From: Terriglobia bacterium
GTDB lineage: Bacteria > Acidobacteriota > Terriglobia > Terriglobales > Acidobacteriaceae
Assembly: GCA_020073525.1 (NCBI GenBank)
Contig: JAIQFA010000007.1
Coordinates: 37,336 to 101,335, forward strand
Direction of reading: 5' to 3'
Length of the DNA stretch: 64,000 nucleotides
Notes under the pieces: model-generated
What the model saw: only the letters and a program-made list of their open reading frames with translations
The model's database searches: none
Told to the model about the DNA's origin: nothing
Shown here: in pieces, positions 46,920 to 57,700 of the stretch
Position numbering within the stretch: position 1 is the stretch's first letter
Layout: each line of letters opens with the position of its first letter
Program-made: the position numbers and the translations under genes

Positions 46920-46966
46920 GTGAGGCCCCTTCCCTTGTTCTAACTCGATTTCTTGGGGGATGAGCG

Positions 46967-46994
46967 ATTGTGTCATACGAAAAGGGAATGTCAA
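46967..46994 (-). promoter_or_regulatory. Sigma-70-type promoter of the fecR-cyclase genes
   Basis: Minus strand TTGACA (46994-46989), perfect to the -35 consensus, is followed after 16 bp by CACAAT (46972-46967), four of six to the -10 consensus. Transcription would begin near 46960, leaving a 40-nt leader before the TTG start at 46919. Confidence 0.55.
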
Positions 46995-47144
46995 CGTTAC
47001 TAGCCTGTAGGGTGACGACTATGGTTACACGAAAGTACCAGCCCCCTCGTTTCCGCATGTGCGCCGTATTAACATCCCGCTAGACAGGAGTTCTTGAGAC
47101 TCCTCGCCGTCGAGTGTGTCCTGCAGGCGGGTCTTTGAGGTGGA

Positions 47145-48686
47145 ATGAGCCACTACCGTTGGGGTCGATTCGCACTGGTAGTCTTCGGCGCGTTGTTGCT
47201 CCTGCTTCCCGCAACCCTGCTGCTCTCCTGCGGCAGCAACACCACGCCTTCCAGTACCCCACCGCCACCGCCAGTCCCGCTCACCGGCGCTGACGTCCAG
47301 CAAGTCGTCGAAGATGCGGCCAAATCACTGAACGTCCCCATGGTCATCGCAGTTTCCGACCGCGCTGGAACGATTCTGGCGGTGTTTCAGAATGCCGGAG
47401 CGCCCACCACCTCGGCTGGCAACTTCGGAGTAACCGTCGACAGCAAGGAACTCGCGGTCGCACTGGCCCGCACCGCCGCCTTTTTCAGTAACGATCAGGC
47501 TCCGCTCTCGAGCCGTACGGTACGTTTCATCAGCGGAATCCATTTTCCGCCGGGCGTTGTTGACGCCCCGAACGGCGATTTGTATGGGATCGAGAACACC
47601 AACCGAGGCTGTACGCTGAACACCATTTTCTTGCCGGGGCAGAACATCAACCCGGCCCGTTCGATTGACGGCCTCAGCCTGGGGCCAGGCATTATCACTG
47701 GCAAGGCCGACACCATGGACAGCGATCCGACCGCTGTGAATCCGGGTGGAGTGCCCCTTTTCAAGAACGGCTACGTGGTTGGAGGAGTGGGAGTGGTCAG
47801 CACGTCACCCGATGCGGCGGAGTTCGCGGCCTTTTCCGGCGCATCCCAGCCTGGCTTTCTCCCGAGCCCATCGCAGCTCCCACCGCCCGGAGTCGTCATC
47901 ATCGGCGGCGTTGCCCTGCCTTTCGTGAACCAGACTACTCCCCCTAACGGCATCGGTCCGGGAACCACTGGGGGGACCTATCTATTAGGACCGCTGAATG
48001 GCAGTTTCCCTGCCGAAGGCGATCTGGTGGCAACAACAGGTGGAGTTTCTGGTCTGACTCAAAGTGACGTGGCCAACATTATCAGCCAGGCAGTGGCTAC
48101 CGCCGAGGTCACCCGAGCCGTGATTCGTCTGCCTCCGGGTTCACGCACGAGGATGACGATCGCGGTGACGGACCTTGATGGCACAATATTGGGTCTGCAC
48201 CGCATGTCAGACGCAACCGTTTTCAGCATCGACGTGGCCGTTGCCAAGGCGCGCAACGTTATCTACTTCAGCAGCCCAGCAGGGATTCCAGATCTACCCG
48301 GACTTCCCGCCGGGACGGCTGTAACGAACCGCACCATCGGCTTCGGTGCACAGCCTTTCTTCCCGCCGGGCATTGACGGTTCCGGACCGGGGCCTTTTTT
48401 CAATCTCTACACATTTGACATTGCCAATCCGTGCACTCAAGGGTCCCAAGCGGCGAACCCTGATCAGAACGGGATCGTCTTCTTTCCTGGAAGTGTGCCC
48501 CTATATAAGAATGGAGTGTTGGTGGGCGGTTTAGGAGTGAGTGGCGATGGCGTCGATCAGGACGATTACGTTACCAACGCCGGCGCGAAGGGATTCGAGG
48601 CGCCTGACAATATCCGCGCCGACCAGGTGATCCTCGACGGCGTGCGCTTGCCTTACTTGAAGTTTCCCCGGAACCCGACCCAGTGA
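47145..48686 (+). CDS. Lipoprotein with two GlcG/HbpS-like (haem-binding) domains
   Basis: 513 residues. The N-terminus is a lipoprotein signal: a hydrophobic run, then LLLSC with the lipobox cysteine near residue 29, followed by a Thr/Ser/Pro linker. Two similar domains follow (about 45-260 and 300-505), each with a GlcG/HbpS pattern: VIAVSDRAGTILAVFQNAGAP with VALARTAAFFSN in the first, and TIAVTDLDGTILGLHRMSDATVFS with VAVAKARNVIYFSS in the second. Each also ends with a PLYKNGVLVGGLGVSGDGVDQDD-type loop. HbpS binds haem and cobalamin-like ligands outside the cell in Streptomyces, while GlcG itself is of unknown activity. It is divergent from fecR across about 225 bp. Its position beside haem-protein genes fits haem or redox sensing but proves nothing. 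Confidence 0.82.
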   Translation: MSHYRWGRFALVVFGALLLLLPATLLLSCGSNTTPSSTPPPPPVPLTGADVQQVVEDAAKSLNVPMVIAVSDRAGTILAVFQNAGAPTTSAGNFGVTVDSKELAVALARTAAFFSNDQAPLSSRTVRFISGIHFPPGVVDAPNGDLYGIENTNRGCTLNTIFLPGQNINPARSIDGLSLGPGIITGKADTMDSDPTAVNPGGVPLFKNGYVVGGVGVVSTSPDAAEFAAFSGASQPGFLPSPSQLPPPGVVIIGGVALPFVNQTTPPNGIGPGTTGGTYLLGPLNGSFPAEGDLVATTGGVSGLTQSDVANIISQAVATAEVTRAVIRLPPGSRTRMTIAVTDLDGTILGLHRMSDATVFSIDVAVAKARNVIYFSSPAGIPDLPGLPAGTAVTNRTIGFGAQPFFPPGIDGSGPGPFFNLYTFDIANPCTQGSQAANPDQNGIVFFPGSVPLYKNGVLVGGLGVSGDGVDQDDYVTNAGAKGFEAPDNIRADQVILDGVRLPYLKFPRNPTQ

Positions 48687-48779
48687 TTGGGGCTGGAGCG
48701 ACACTGCCCACTTCCGCGTCAGTCGCGCGCAACGAGCGTGGTGATTTATTCCAATCGGTAACGGAGCGGAGCTGCTACT

Positions 48780-49304
48780 TCACAAAAGTGCGACGCAAGG
48801 CCTACTTGCGAAGGCGCCAGACAACGTCCGAAATCTCTGAAAGTGCTTGCTTATCACTTTTCCTTCAGGCGTTCTTATCTGATAAGACGAATCACACACT
48901 TTTACTTGTTTGTGCTCCTGTCTGGTTACAAGCAGACTGGAACCCTTCTCGAACCCCGTAAACAGCCGAACTACTCTTGCTCGCGTCACGTCCACCGGTG
49001 TGGTAGAAGCACAGCTTAACCCGTCCTCTGCGATGCGGATTGTATTGCTCACAACTGTGCCACGCACGATGTCATCATTGGTGAGCTGTGGTAGGTCTGT
49101 GTCAATCGAAATTGCCTTCAACAGATTCAACTTGCCGTATTGAGATTCCTTCAAAAGCTTAAGATCGGGGTCCGCCGTATCCAAAATTATTGAAGTAGCC
49201 AGCGAAAGTGCCGACTTTGATCGGCGGCCAGTCGACACAACCGCCCTCAGTTCCTCATCTCGTCGGAGAGTCCGAAAATGGGCGGGGCCGCAATGACCAC
49301 TCAC
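48780..49304 (-). CDS. Hypothetical protein (uncertain)
   Basis: 174 codons from a GTG that overlaps the M48 peptidase stop (GTGA), which argues for translational coupling in a DUF2339-M48-unknown operon. No family was recognised. The middle part (residues about 45-150) has a natural-looking mix of residues (LDTADPDLKLLKESQYGKL, LPQLTNDDIVRGTVVSNTI), whereas the first 40 and last 15 residues look less so. There is no signal peptide or membrane helix. If it is not a gene, then 48687-49300 is a 614-bp stretch without a gene; it also contains a small inverted repeat, CGCAAG-gccta-CTTGCG (48791-48807). Confidence 0.35.
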   Translation of the reverse strand: MSGHCGPAHFRTLRRDEELRAVVSTGRRSKSALSLATSIILDTADPDLKLLKESQYGKLNLLKAISIDTDLPQLTNDDIVRGTVVSNTIRIAEDGLSCASTTPVDVTRARVVRLFTGFEKGSSLLVTRQEHKQVKVCDSSYQIRTPEGKVISKHFQRFRTLSGAFASRPCVALL

Positions 49305-50203
49305 TTTACGTACTTGCCGTTATGGCTTTCGAATTCGACGCGAAACGGCTTCTCCGTCTTGCGATCCTGCCAGCTCTCCTGCGCGATCACGCTGTTGGCC
49401 TGAGCAATACGCTCGGAAGAAAGAGGATGCGAACGGAAATAGCCCACCAAGCCTTGAATGGCTAGCTCGGAGAGCTCTTGTTCCGGACTTCGCGCATGAA
49501 TGATGTATTCGCTGTGCAGCTTGCTGAATATCTCGAACAGGCTTACCGCCCCATAAGGCGAGTAACCGCTCAAAACTGCCAAGCGCATCCCTTCTCGATC
49601 GGCTTCGAGTTCCTCGCCTTTGTTATAACCAGCTTCCCACACCTCCAAAGGGATCTGCACCAACGCACCAGCGATTCCGAGGTTCAGATTGCGCAGCCGG
49701 GCTTCAATTTGCACGCGCTCAGCGCAGTGGTAGTGGTCGATATGTTCCACCTCGTGCCCAATGATGAAAGCGAGTTGGTCCTCGCTGGTCATCAAGTCGA
49801 GCAGACCTTCCCCAACATAGACGTGGCCGCCCGGAAGAGAGAAGGCATTGATCATGGCGCGATTCTGTACAAGATGAAACGAATAGGGCAGACGCCGATG
49901 CGCGTGCAAGGCAACAACGTTGCCGACGCGCCGGACGTAACTCTCAAGCGCTTGCTCTTCGGAGCTCACTTCGGCGTTGGTAATCGGGTATTGCTCAGCA
50001 AGCTGGTTGCCGATCGCGATCTCTTCGACATCGGAAAGACGTGTGAACCGCATAGGCACTCGGCTCACGTCACGCTGGACATCAGCAGCCAACTCCACGA
50101 CCGCATTCGCCGAAACGGGCGTGGACTCATGGCGACGTTGACCGAAGTAGAGCGCCGCGACACCGACCACGAGCACGGCAAGAAATGCGACTGCACGTTT
50201 CAT
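49301..50203 (-). CDS. M48-family zinc metallopeptidase, membrane-anchored or exported
   Basis: The frame opens at 50344, but the first 47 codons lie over the DUF2339 gene. I choose the ATG at 50203, which overlaps that gene's stop by 4 bp (ATGA) and starts a hydrophobic export segment (MKRAVAFLAVLVVGVAALYF). This gives 300 residues. The zinc site HEVEH is at 150-154, and the downstream third-ligand helix is EELEADREGMRLA (about 191-203). Upstream NAFSLPGGHVYVGEGLLDLM is the usual M48 strand. Such peptidases degrade damaged or misassembled envelope proteins (BepA/Oma1-type). Coupling to the DUF2339 gene suggests a joint envelope role. Confidence 0.9.
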   Translation of the reverse strand: MKRAVAFLAVLVVGVAALYFGQRRHESTPVSANAVVELAADVQRDVSRVPMRFTRLSDVEEIAIGNQLAEQYPITNAEVSSEEQALESYVRRVGNVVALHAHRRLPYSFHLVQNRAMINAFSLPGGHVYVGEGLLDLMTSEDQLAFIIGHEVEHIDHYHCAERVQIEARLRNLNLGIAGALVQIPLEVWEAGYNKGEELEADREGMRLAVLSGYSPYGAVSLFEIFSKLHSEYIIHARSPEQELSELAIQGLVGYFRSHPLSSERIAQANSVIAQESWQDRKTEKPFRVEFESHNGKYVK

Positions 50204-53200
50204 AGGAACTGCCGAATGGTGTCGCGGTACTTGCTGTACAGGAACGACACCAGCAACAGCGCCGCGCCAAGAATGATGAAGGTGATGTAACGGTCGCGCG
50301 GCGCCAATCCCCACGCGTCTCTGGCGAGTACCTTGCCGACACAAAGCAGTAGCAGGCTCAGGCCAGTCAGCCGATAGCTGCGCTCACTGACTGCGAGGGC
50401 AAGCAGCACGACCAAAACACCTTCGATGCCCCACGCGATCGTAACCATGCCCGCGCGCATCTTGAGAGCGAGCATAAGCGTGAGTAAAAGCACTGGCGCG
50501 AAGAACATGAATTGTTCCGGATGCCGCACGAGGGCTCCCATCCAGCGATTCGACACAGGCGGCGCTTTGTAGCGATCGCGCAGGCGAAAAGCAAAGGGAA
50601 GGCAGGCCAACATGACAGCGATGGCAGAGCCCAGGACAAAATATCGTCCCGTCCAGTCGCCGCCACTGAAATAGCTCGCGCCGAACAGATTGTGCATCAC
50701 GCCTCGCGTGCACGCGCCTAACGTCAGAAGCAATCCCTGTTGCAGGAAGATTGGCCGGTTCAGCAAGAGGGCGAGTCCCAATAAAGCAAAGATCACAGTC
50801 GCCCATGCGGTAACGAGCCAGTCGTTCGCAAACTGGAAGTACAACAGAGCAACGACGCTGCCTGTGCCGATATAGCCAAGAAGCAAGTCGAAATGCAGTC
50901 GGCGGTCATCCTGAACAACTCCTTCTTCCGGTCCTAACTGCGCATAGACGAAAAAGAAGATGAGGGTAAGCGGCAGTACCGTATATATCCGGGGCCCCCA
51001 GAATTCGCCCGGATTGCCAGCCGTCAGGTTCGCAAAGAAGATACGGCCGAAGGCAGCGGCCAGTGCGACATACGCCTGAAATCGAAACTGCCGGGTCTTT
51101 CGCCAAAAGCCGTATTCGAAGAGTACCAAGCCGAAGACCGCCCACCCGACAGCAACACTGAGCGGCTGCAGTTCATACCACATAAGCAGGGATACCAGCG
51201 CCGACGCGGCCCATGAGTAGACGTGGTGGAACTCCCGAGCTCGCCAGCTCTCGGGCATGCGTATGATCCGAGACAGGGCGTAGAGAACGACAGCAACAAG
51301 GGAAAGTGAGAGGAGGCGCACGCTGATGCCATGCCAGGTTTCCGTCACATACAAGTTCACGGTGACACTGCGGAACATGGTGAGTGCGGCGAGCGCGTGC
51401 GCCTGCCACGCGAGTTCCTCCAATTCAAACCGGCGATCCACGATGGCCAGTACGAGGGCAAAGACCGCCCAGGCAACTGCAAGCCATCCGCCTGGGGCCT
51501 CGTACCATGCCAGGAGGGCCAGCAGCGCTGTCGCGGCAGTGGTGTGCAGGTAAGCGATTGCGCGTTTGGATTCGGGAGTGGCGGCTTTGCGCGAGAGGAA
51601 GTAGAGGCCCGCAGCAACGATCGCAACGGTGACCAACCGCACAGAGATACCTTGCCAGAACATCTGCTCCAGGGTGAAGTTGTACAAGTAGACACGCGCC
51701 AGCGCACATGCCGCCACAGCGTTCGCCTGCAACGCGAGCTGCCTGTAGCCGATCCAGCGCATCGCAAGCGCAAGCGCGACCGCAAAGACAATCCAGGAGA
51801 CAGCGATCCAGGGTGCGGGCACCACCTCAAAAAGCACCCAAACCATCACGCCGGTGCCCACCCAGCTGTATGCGATGCGCCCGAAATCGATGTGGCTCGG
51901 GTTGGGCAGGTTTATACGCTTGGCAATCCAATACGCTCCCGCAACCACCGGTAATGCTGCGAGCGCATGCACCGGCATATTGTGCCAACGCTGGACACCG
52001 GATGGATCAGCAGTAACGGCTGCCAAAGCCGCCAAGGCAGTCAATAAATGGGCATGCCATGCAAGTACGTGATATTGAATCCATCGGCCGACTTCCAGCA
52101 GCAACACAGCAAAGGCGATCGCAGCCAGCGGCTGCCAGAGTTCCGGCACCTCGTAATAGCCGAGCGATGTGACGAGAGCCGTCCCTGCCAGAGCGAACAG
52201 ACCGCGGAATGCACGCTGATTCGACTCGTCGCGCAATGCCGCCCACCTGGCCGTGACGTAGAACGCCGCAGCAATCAAGGGGAGCGTGAACAGGCGCATC
52301 TGGATGTGGGTGTATCGAGGCACCTCGGTGTGCAAATTCACCGCGACGACTCGAAACAACATGAGCATGCCAATGACGCCGTACTGCAGTTGCAGGTCGA
52401 AGGACTTCAGCTTCCATCCGAGCGCCGAAAGGGCAAGCATGATTCCAGCGAAAGCGAGGGCCGTCCAATCGCGCGAGCACAACGCCCATGCCCCAGAAAC
52501 GGCTGCGAATGCTCCGATGTAGGAATGCACGGAGAGCAGCTGTGAATCAGGCCATCCGCCGAAAGCCCGATTCCAGCGGTGTCCCACAAGAAGTGCATTT
52601 AAGTAAAAGACGATCGCACACAATCCGAACATTACTCCGGCAGCCAGAACTAGGGTTTCGCTGGTTTGCCGAATTGACATGAGCTGCGCAAAATCGACAG
52701 CGGCGAGATGAGCACCAACCAGAAGTCCGGTCAGCAATCCCAGCCGCCGGAAAACGACCTCGCCTACGACCACTCCGGCAGCCAGAAATACCTCAGCGCC
52801 GATCAGCCACAAGATGGCAAGGTTGTTACCGGAATAGCGGAATGGGACCGAGGCAATCATGAGCGCGGCACCGAGAACGCTCAGGACGATAAATGCCTCG
52901 CGACGACGTTTTGTAATGGGGAGTTGTCCAAAGCTGAACTCCAGTGCACCGATCATCAGAAGGGCAAGGAAGGCCAGCTCAGGGCGCACGGACTGGAATT
53001 TCATCACTCCGAGCAACAGCAGTGTATTGAGCAGTGCAGCTGCGGTAGAAACATGCTCAAGGTACGTCGACTTGGCTTTTCGAACTACATACGATGACCG
53101 GAAAATCAGCCAATAGAAAAATAGGAGCGCGGTGCTGGCGTGGTATTCGGGGAACGCATGTCCTTGCGCGCCTTCCGGTCCTAACAGGCGATATAACCAG

Positions 53201-54540
53201 TACAAATGGTTGAGATAGCTGGATAGGATGCCGAAGACCTCCAGCTCGAACCAGTCCATCTTTATAACAATGCTCACTAACCCGATGGCGAGGATGACCC
53301 CGGAGGCGAGACTGTACACGGTGTCATGGCTGAGGGCCACGGTGCTGTACGCGAGTAGAAATGCCAGCCCGGTGACTAGCTGCGAGCGGTAGCGTAACGT
53401 GTGCACGGCCATCGCGATCGCCGCCGCGAGCATGAGGATGAGATCCGTGGTTTCTGAATTCATCACCCGCATTGCCTGCACGTGATTCAAGGCGTACGTG
53501 GTGAAGAAAAGCAGCGCCCATCCGCCGCCGATCAGCGTGCGGCCAAGAATGCGGTAGCGCTCCCGTTTCTCGAGAAATACCCCACCTCCCAAAAGTGCCA
53601 GAGAGACTACATACGAGAGGCACACCTTGCCGAGGGGACCGAGTTGACCGAGTTCGTAAATACCAAAGAGCGCAACTCCCAACACCAGGATGATGATGCC
53701 GAGCTTGTTGAGCCAGTTCGTCCCCAGTGCTTCTTCCAGAGCAAAGACCGACTTCATACGCTGCTGGGCAGTCACTTTCGGTACGGAAGATCGGAGAGGT
53801 GCAACCTGCGGCGGGGCAGCAACGCGTGCGGCCTCATGCGGGAGCACAACCTGCGGCGGGGGCGGAACGTGCGGTGTCTCCGTACCCGGAGGCGGTGTGG
53901 CTGGTCGCGGTGGCGCGGCGGGCTCTGCCGGTCTGGCAACTGGCGGCGGATTTACTGGCGCGGCAGGTTCCGCTGGAATCCTATCGACGGGTTGACTTGC
54001 GGTCGGAGCTGCGGGCGCCGCGGGAATCGATTCGCGAACCGCCGGTACCTTTTCCACCCAACCGGGACCCCGAACCTCTGCCGCTCGTTCCGTCGGTTTC
54101 GCGGGCGGACAATTACTTACACCTCCAGCATGGACCGTGCCGCACCAGGCACAGAATGCGGGCTGGGATTTCTTATCAACAAACGGCGATTTCTCAGCAA
54201 TTGGCGCTTCAATGGGCACGGATCTCTCCGCCGGTTCCACCGCGTGTACAGGCGAAGCAGCAGGCTTTTCCGCCTTCGCTAGTGTTACGGCAGGGGTACG
54301 TCCGAGTATTTCTTCATGAGACGGTGCGGCTGAATCCGCAACCTGTGGAACGACCGCCACTTGGCGCTTGAGTTCAAGTAGTTCACGATGAAGCGCGTCA
54401 TTGCGCTCGTTGCTCGATGCGGTGAGCTGCAGGATTTGCTGGCGAAGTTTGTACTGCCGCCATAGCACGACGATTGTCAATGGCGGTGTGGCGATGGCTA
54501 ACAACCCGAACACTACGAGTACGAGCTCCACGATCGGCAC
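50200..54540 (-). CDS. DUF2339 giant polytopic membrane protein
   Basis: 1446 residues. One N-terminal membrane helix (IVELVLVVFGLLAIATPPLTIVVLW) is followed by a short coiled segment and a Pro/Ala-rich linker (about 100-255). This contains a CAWCG...C zinc-ribbon-like start (around 132). Then comes the DUF2339 core: EEALGTNWLNKLGIIILVLGVALF, LGGGVFLEKRERYRILGRTLIGGGWALLFFTTYAL, and some 30 or more membrane helices up to the C-terminus. The family is widespread but has no established function; a transport or envelope-polymer role is often guessed. It shares an ATGA overlap with the M48 peptidase gene and faces the aas gene divergently across 192 bp. Confidence 0.88.
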   Translation of the reverse strand: MPIVELVLVVFGLLAIATPPLTIVVLWRQYKLRQQILQLTASSNERNDALHRELLELKRQVAVVPQVADSAAPSHEEILGRTPAVTLAKAEKPAASPVHAVEPAERSVPIEAPIAEKSPFVDKKSQPAFCAWCGTVHAGGVSNCPPAKPTERAAEVRGPGWVEKVPAVRESIPAAPAAPTASQPVDRIPAEPAAPVNPPPVARPAEPAAPPRPATPPPGTETPHVPPPPQVVLPHEAARVAAPPQVAPLRSSVPKVTAQQRMKSVFALEEALGTNWLNKLGIIILVLGVALFGIYELGQLGPLGKVCLSYVVSLALLGGGVFLEKRERYRILGRTLIGGGWALLFFTTYALNHVQAMRVMNSETTDLILMLAAAIAMAVHTLRYRSQLVTGLAFLLAYSTVALSHDTVYSLASGVILAIGLVSIVIKMDWFELEVFGILSSYLNHLYWLYRLLGPEGAQGHAFPEYHASTALLFFYWLIFRSSYVVRKAKSTYLEHVSTAAALLNTLLLLGVMKFQSVRPELAFLALLMIGALEFSFGQLPITKRRREAFIVLSVLGAALMIASVPFRYSGNNLAILWLIGAEVFLAAGVVVGEVVFRRLGLLTGLLVGAHLAAVDFAQLMSIRQTSETLVLAAGVMFGLCAIVFYLNALLVGHRWNRAFGGWPDSQLLSVHSYIGAFAAVSGAWALCSRDWTALAFAGIMLALSALGWKLKSFDLQLQYGVIGMLMLFRVVAVNLHTEVPRYTHIQMRLFTLPLIAAAFYVTARWAALRDESNQRAFRGLFALAGTALVTSLGYYEVPELWQPLAAIAFAVLLLEVGRWIQYHVLAWHAHLLTALAALAAVTADPSGVQRWHNMPVHALAALPVVAGAYWIAKRINLPNPSHIDFGRIAYSWVGTGVMVWVLFEVVPAPWIAVSWIVFAVALALAMRWIGYRQLALQANAVAACALARVYLYNFTLEQMFWQGISVRLVTVAIVAAGLYFLSRKAATPESKRAIAYLHTTAATALLALLAWYEAPGGWLAVAWAVFALVLAIVDRRFELEELAWQAHALAALTMFRSVTVNLYVTETWHGISVRLLSLSLVAVVLYALSRIIRMPESWRAREFHHVYSWAASALVSLLMWYELQPLSVAVGWAVFGLVLFEYGFWRKTRQFRFQAYVALAAAFGRIFFANLTAGNPGEFWGPRIYTVLPLTLIFFFVYAQLGPEEGVVQDDRRLHFDLLLGYIGTGSVVALLYFQFANDWLVTAWATVIFALLGLALLLNRPIFLQQGLLLTLGACTRGVMHNLFGASYFSGGDWTGRYFVLGSAIAVMLACLPFAFRLRDRYKAPPVSNRWMGALVRHPEQFMFFAPVLLLTLMLALKMRAGMVTIAWGIEGVLVVLLALAVSERSYRLTGLSLLLLCVGKVLARDAWGLAPRDRYITFIILGAALLLVSFLYSKYRDTIRQFL

Positions 54541-54732
54541 TCCCCCGCATGTACGTGATTCTGTAAGCCTAGATAGTAGAACGTGCGGTGCCGACAGTCT
54601 TGCATTTTATTTTGCCCCCGCAAACTTGAAAGTAACTGCCGTTCTATGAGGTTGTGACTGGAAACTAGACCCACTTCATGACAAGATGTCCAGAATCCCC
54701 ACGATTTACAGCTGCTTATTAAGGTTTTTCTT

Positions 54733-57700
54733 ATGAGCGAAGGTAATTCCGCGACCGTCGTCGAGACTCCGTCAAATGCAGCCACTGAGAATCCCGTGAT
54801 CCCCGGCGTGCCTCCATCGTGGCGGCAAGGATTTTGGTCGCTGGTAGCTACTCAGTTTCAGGGAGCATTCAATGAAAACGGCCTCAAGAACCTGGTCGTT
54901 TTCATCATCCTCGGCATGGCGATGCAGAAGGCCGACCGCGACCGCCTGGTCTTGGTCGTTGGCACTCTGTTTTCGCTTCCCTTCATCCTGTTCTCGATGA
55001 CCGGTGGCTTTCTCGCGGATCGTTACAGCAAACGGACGGTTACCATCTGGACAAAGTTCTTCGAGATGGCCGTCATGGGGCTCGCCATTGCTGGATTGGG
55101 CTGGCAGAACCTCAATCTCGAAATGGCCGCAGTCTTCTTAGCGAGTACGCAAGCGGCGCTCTTCGGCCCGTCCAAATATGGGCTGCTGCCAGAGTTGCTG
55201 CCCGAACCAAGACTTTCCTGGGGCAATGGCGTGCTCGAACTCGGCACCTTTTTGGCGGTGATTGCCGGGGGAGTCGCGGGCGCAATCCTGGCAGACAAAC
55301 TTCCCGGACACCAAGGCTGGTCGGGACTGATCTTTCTGAGTTTGTCCTTTGTCGGACTGATCTTCAGTCTTGGAATCACGAAAGTTCCCGCCGCCGATCC
55401 CATCAAGAAATTTCGCGCGAACCCAATTGGCGACCTCTGGGTACAGGGCCGCCTGATAGGGAAGGATCGAGTTCTCTGGCTGGCGGTTTTGGGGAACACG
55501 TATTTTTGGTTTTTGGGAGCATTGCTGACGGCGAACATTGCCTTTTACGGCACCGACGTCCTGCACATCACTGCCACTCGCACTGGAATTCTTCAGGCTG
55601 CCGTCGCAATCGGGATAGGACTGGGGAGTCTGGCCGCAGGCTATCTGTCGGGCGGCAAGGTCGAATATGGATTGATTCCGCTCGGCTCGGTCGGCATGAC
55701 CGTATTCGGGGTGCTGCTCTCCGGGCACAACCTTTCTTTCACTCACGTGCTCGTGTTGCTCGCCGCTCTCGGATTTTCGGCTGGATTCTTTGCTGTCCCC
55801 GTCAATGCGCTGATTCAGCACCGCCCTGACGAAAAAGACAAGGGCGGCGTGATCGCAGCCGCGAACCTGCTCTCATTCGTAGGCATTGGGGGAGCAGCCG
55901 GCGCCTACTATGTGTTCCAACACTACGGCCATTTCAGTCCGCCGGCGATTTTTCTGTCCGCTTCGCTGGTAACGGTCGCGGCGACGATTTACGTCTTATA
56001 CCTGCTGCCCGATGCCCTGCTCCGGCTCTTACTGTGGATCGCGACCCACACTTTGTATCGAATTCACATGGAAGGACGCGACAATGTTCCCGCAAAAGGC
56101 GGCGCGTTGATCGTGCCGAACCACGTTTCCATGGTGGATGCGGTCCTGCTGATTGCCTCGATCGAGCGCCCGATTCGGTTTCTCATGTTCAAGGGTTCCT
56201 ATGATCACCCACTGGTGAAACCGTTCGCCAAGATCATGGGAGTGATTCCAATTTCTTCCCAGCTTCGTCCTCGCGAAATGATCCAATCACTGCGCGCGGC
56301 GACGCAAGCTTTGAGGGACGGCGAGATTGTGTGCATCTTTCCCGAGGGTCAGATGACTCGGATCGGCCAGATGCTTCCCTTCCGGCGCGGTATGGAAAGA
56401 ATCATCAAAGGCGTGGATGCACCGATCATCCCGGTGAATCTCGGAGGCGTGTGGGGCTCGGTCTTCAGCTTCGAGCGCGGGAAGTTCTTGTGGAAGCTTC
56501 CCCACAAAATTCCCTACCCCGTTACGGTGACTTTCGGCAAGCCGATGCCGTCGACCAGCGGCGCTCAAGATGTACGGCAGGCAGTGCAGGAGCTCAGCGC
56601 TGTGGCCTATCAATTCCGCAAGCGCTACATGCGCACGCTGCATCGTTCTTTTGTGCAGACAGCACGACAACATCCCTTCCGGTTCGCCATGGCGGATGGC
56701 CGCACGCCGAAACTCACCTTCGGCGGCGCACTGACTCGTACTGTGTTCCTCGCGCGGCGACTCTGTCCCATTTGGCGTGATCAGAAGATGGTTGGGATCT
56801 TGCTTCCGCCTTCCGTTCCGGGCGCGCTCGTCAACCTCGCTGCCCTCCTCTTGGGGAAGGTCCCTGTAAATCTCAACTACACCGCGTCCAACGAAGTTCT
56901 GGCCTCATGCGCCAAACAATGCGAGCTGAAAACGGTAATTACATCGAAGGCTTTTCTCGAACGTGTTCACATCCAACCGCCCGCGCAGGCCATCATGCTG
57001 GAGGATCTCGGCGAAAAACCACGATTCGTGGAACGTCTAAGAGCTGCCCTCATCTCATGGCTGCTGCCGGTGCGGCTCGTCGAGAAGTCTGTCGGAGCAG
57101 GAGCAAAGGTTGGGCTCGATGACATCGCCACGATCATCTTTTCCAGCGGCAGCACCGGCGATCCCAAGGGCGTCGTCCTGACTCACTACAACGTGGCATC
57201 GAATGTCGAACAGCTGAACCAGGTCTTCATGCTTGGGCGCCACGACAAGATCCTTGGCATTCTGCCCTTCTTTCATTCTTTCGGCTTCACCGGAACGCTT
57301 TGTTTGCCCACGGCCATCGGCATGGGCGTGATCTTCCATCCCAACCCTCTGGAACCGCGCGCGATCGGCGCACTAGTGAGCAAATACTCCGTTACCTTTT
57401 TGCTGGCGACGCCGACGTTTCTGCAGACCTATATGCGCCGCTGCTCACCGGAAGACTTTGGCAGCCTGCAGTATGTGATGGCCGGCGCGGAGAAACTCCC
57501 CGAGCGAATCTCCGTCGCATTCGAAGATGTTTTCGGAATTCGGCCGCTGGAAGGCTATGGTTGCACCGAGTGCTCTCCCGCCGTCACCGTGAACACGAAG
57601 GACTTCCGCGCGGCAGAATTTCGCCAAGTAGGCTCCAAGCGTGCCAGCATTGGTCATCCCCTACCGGGAATAAGCGTGAGAATCGTGAACCCTGAGACAT

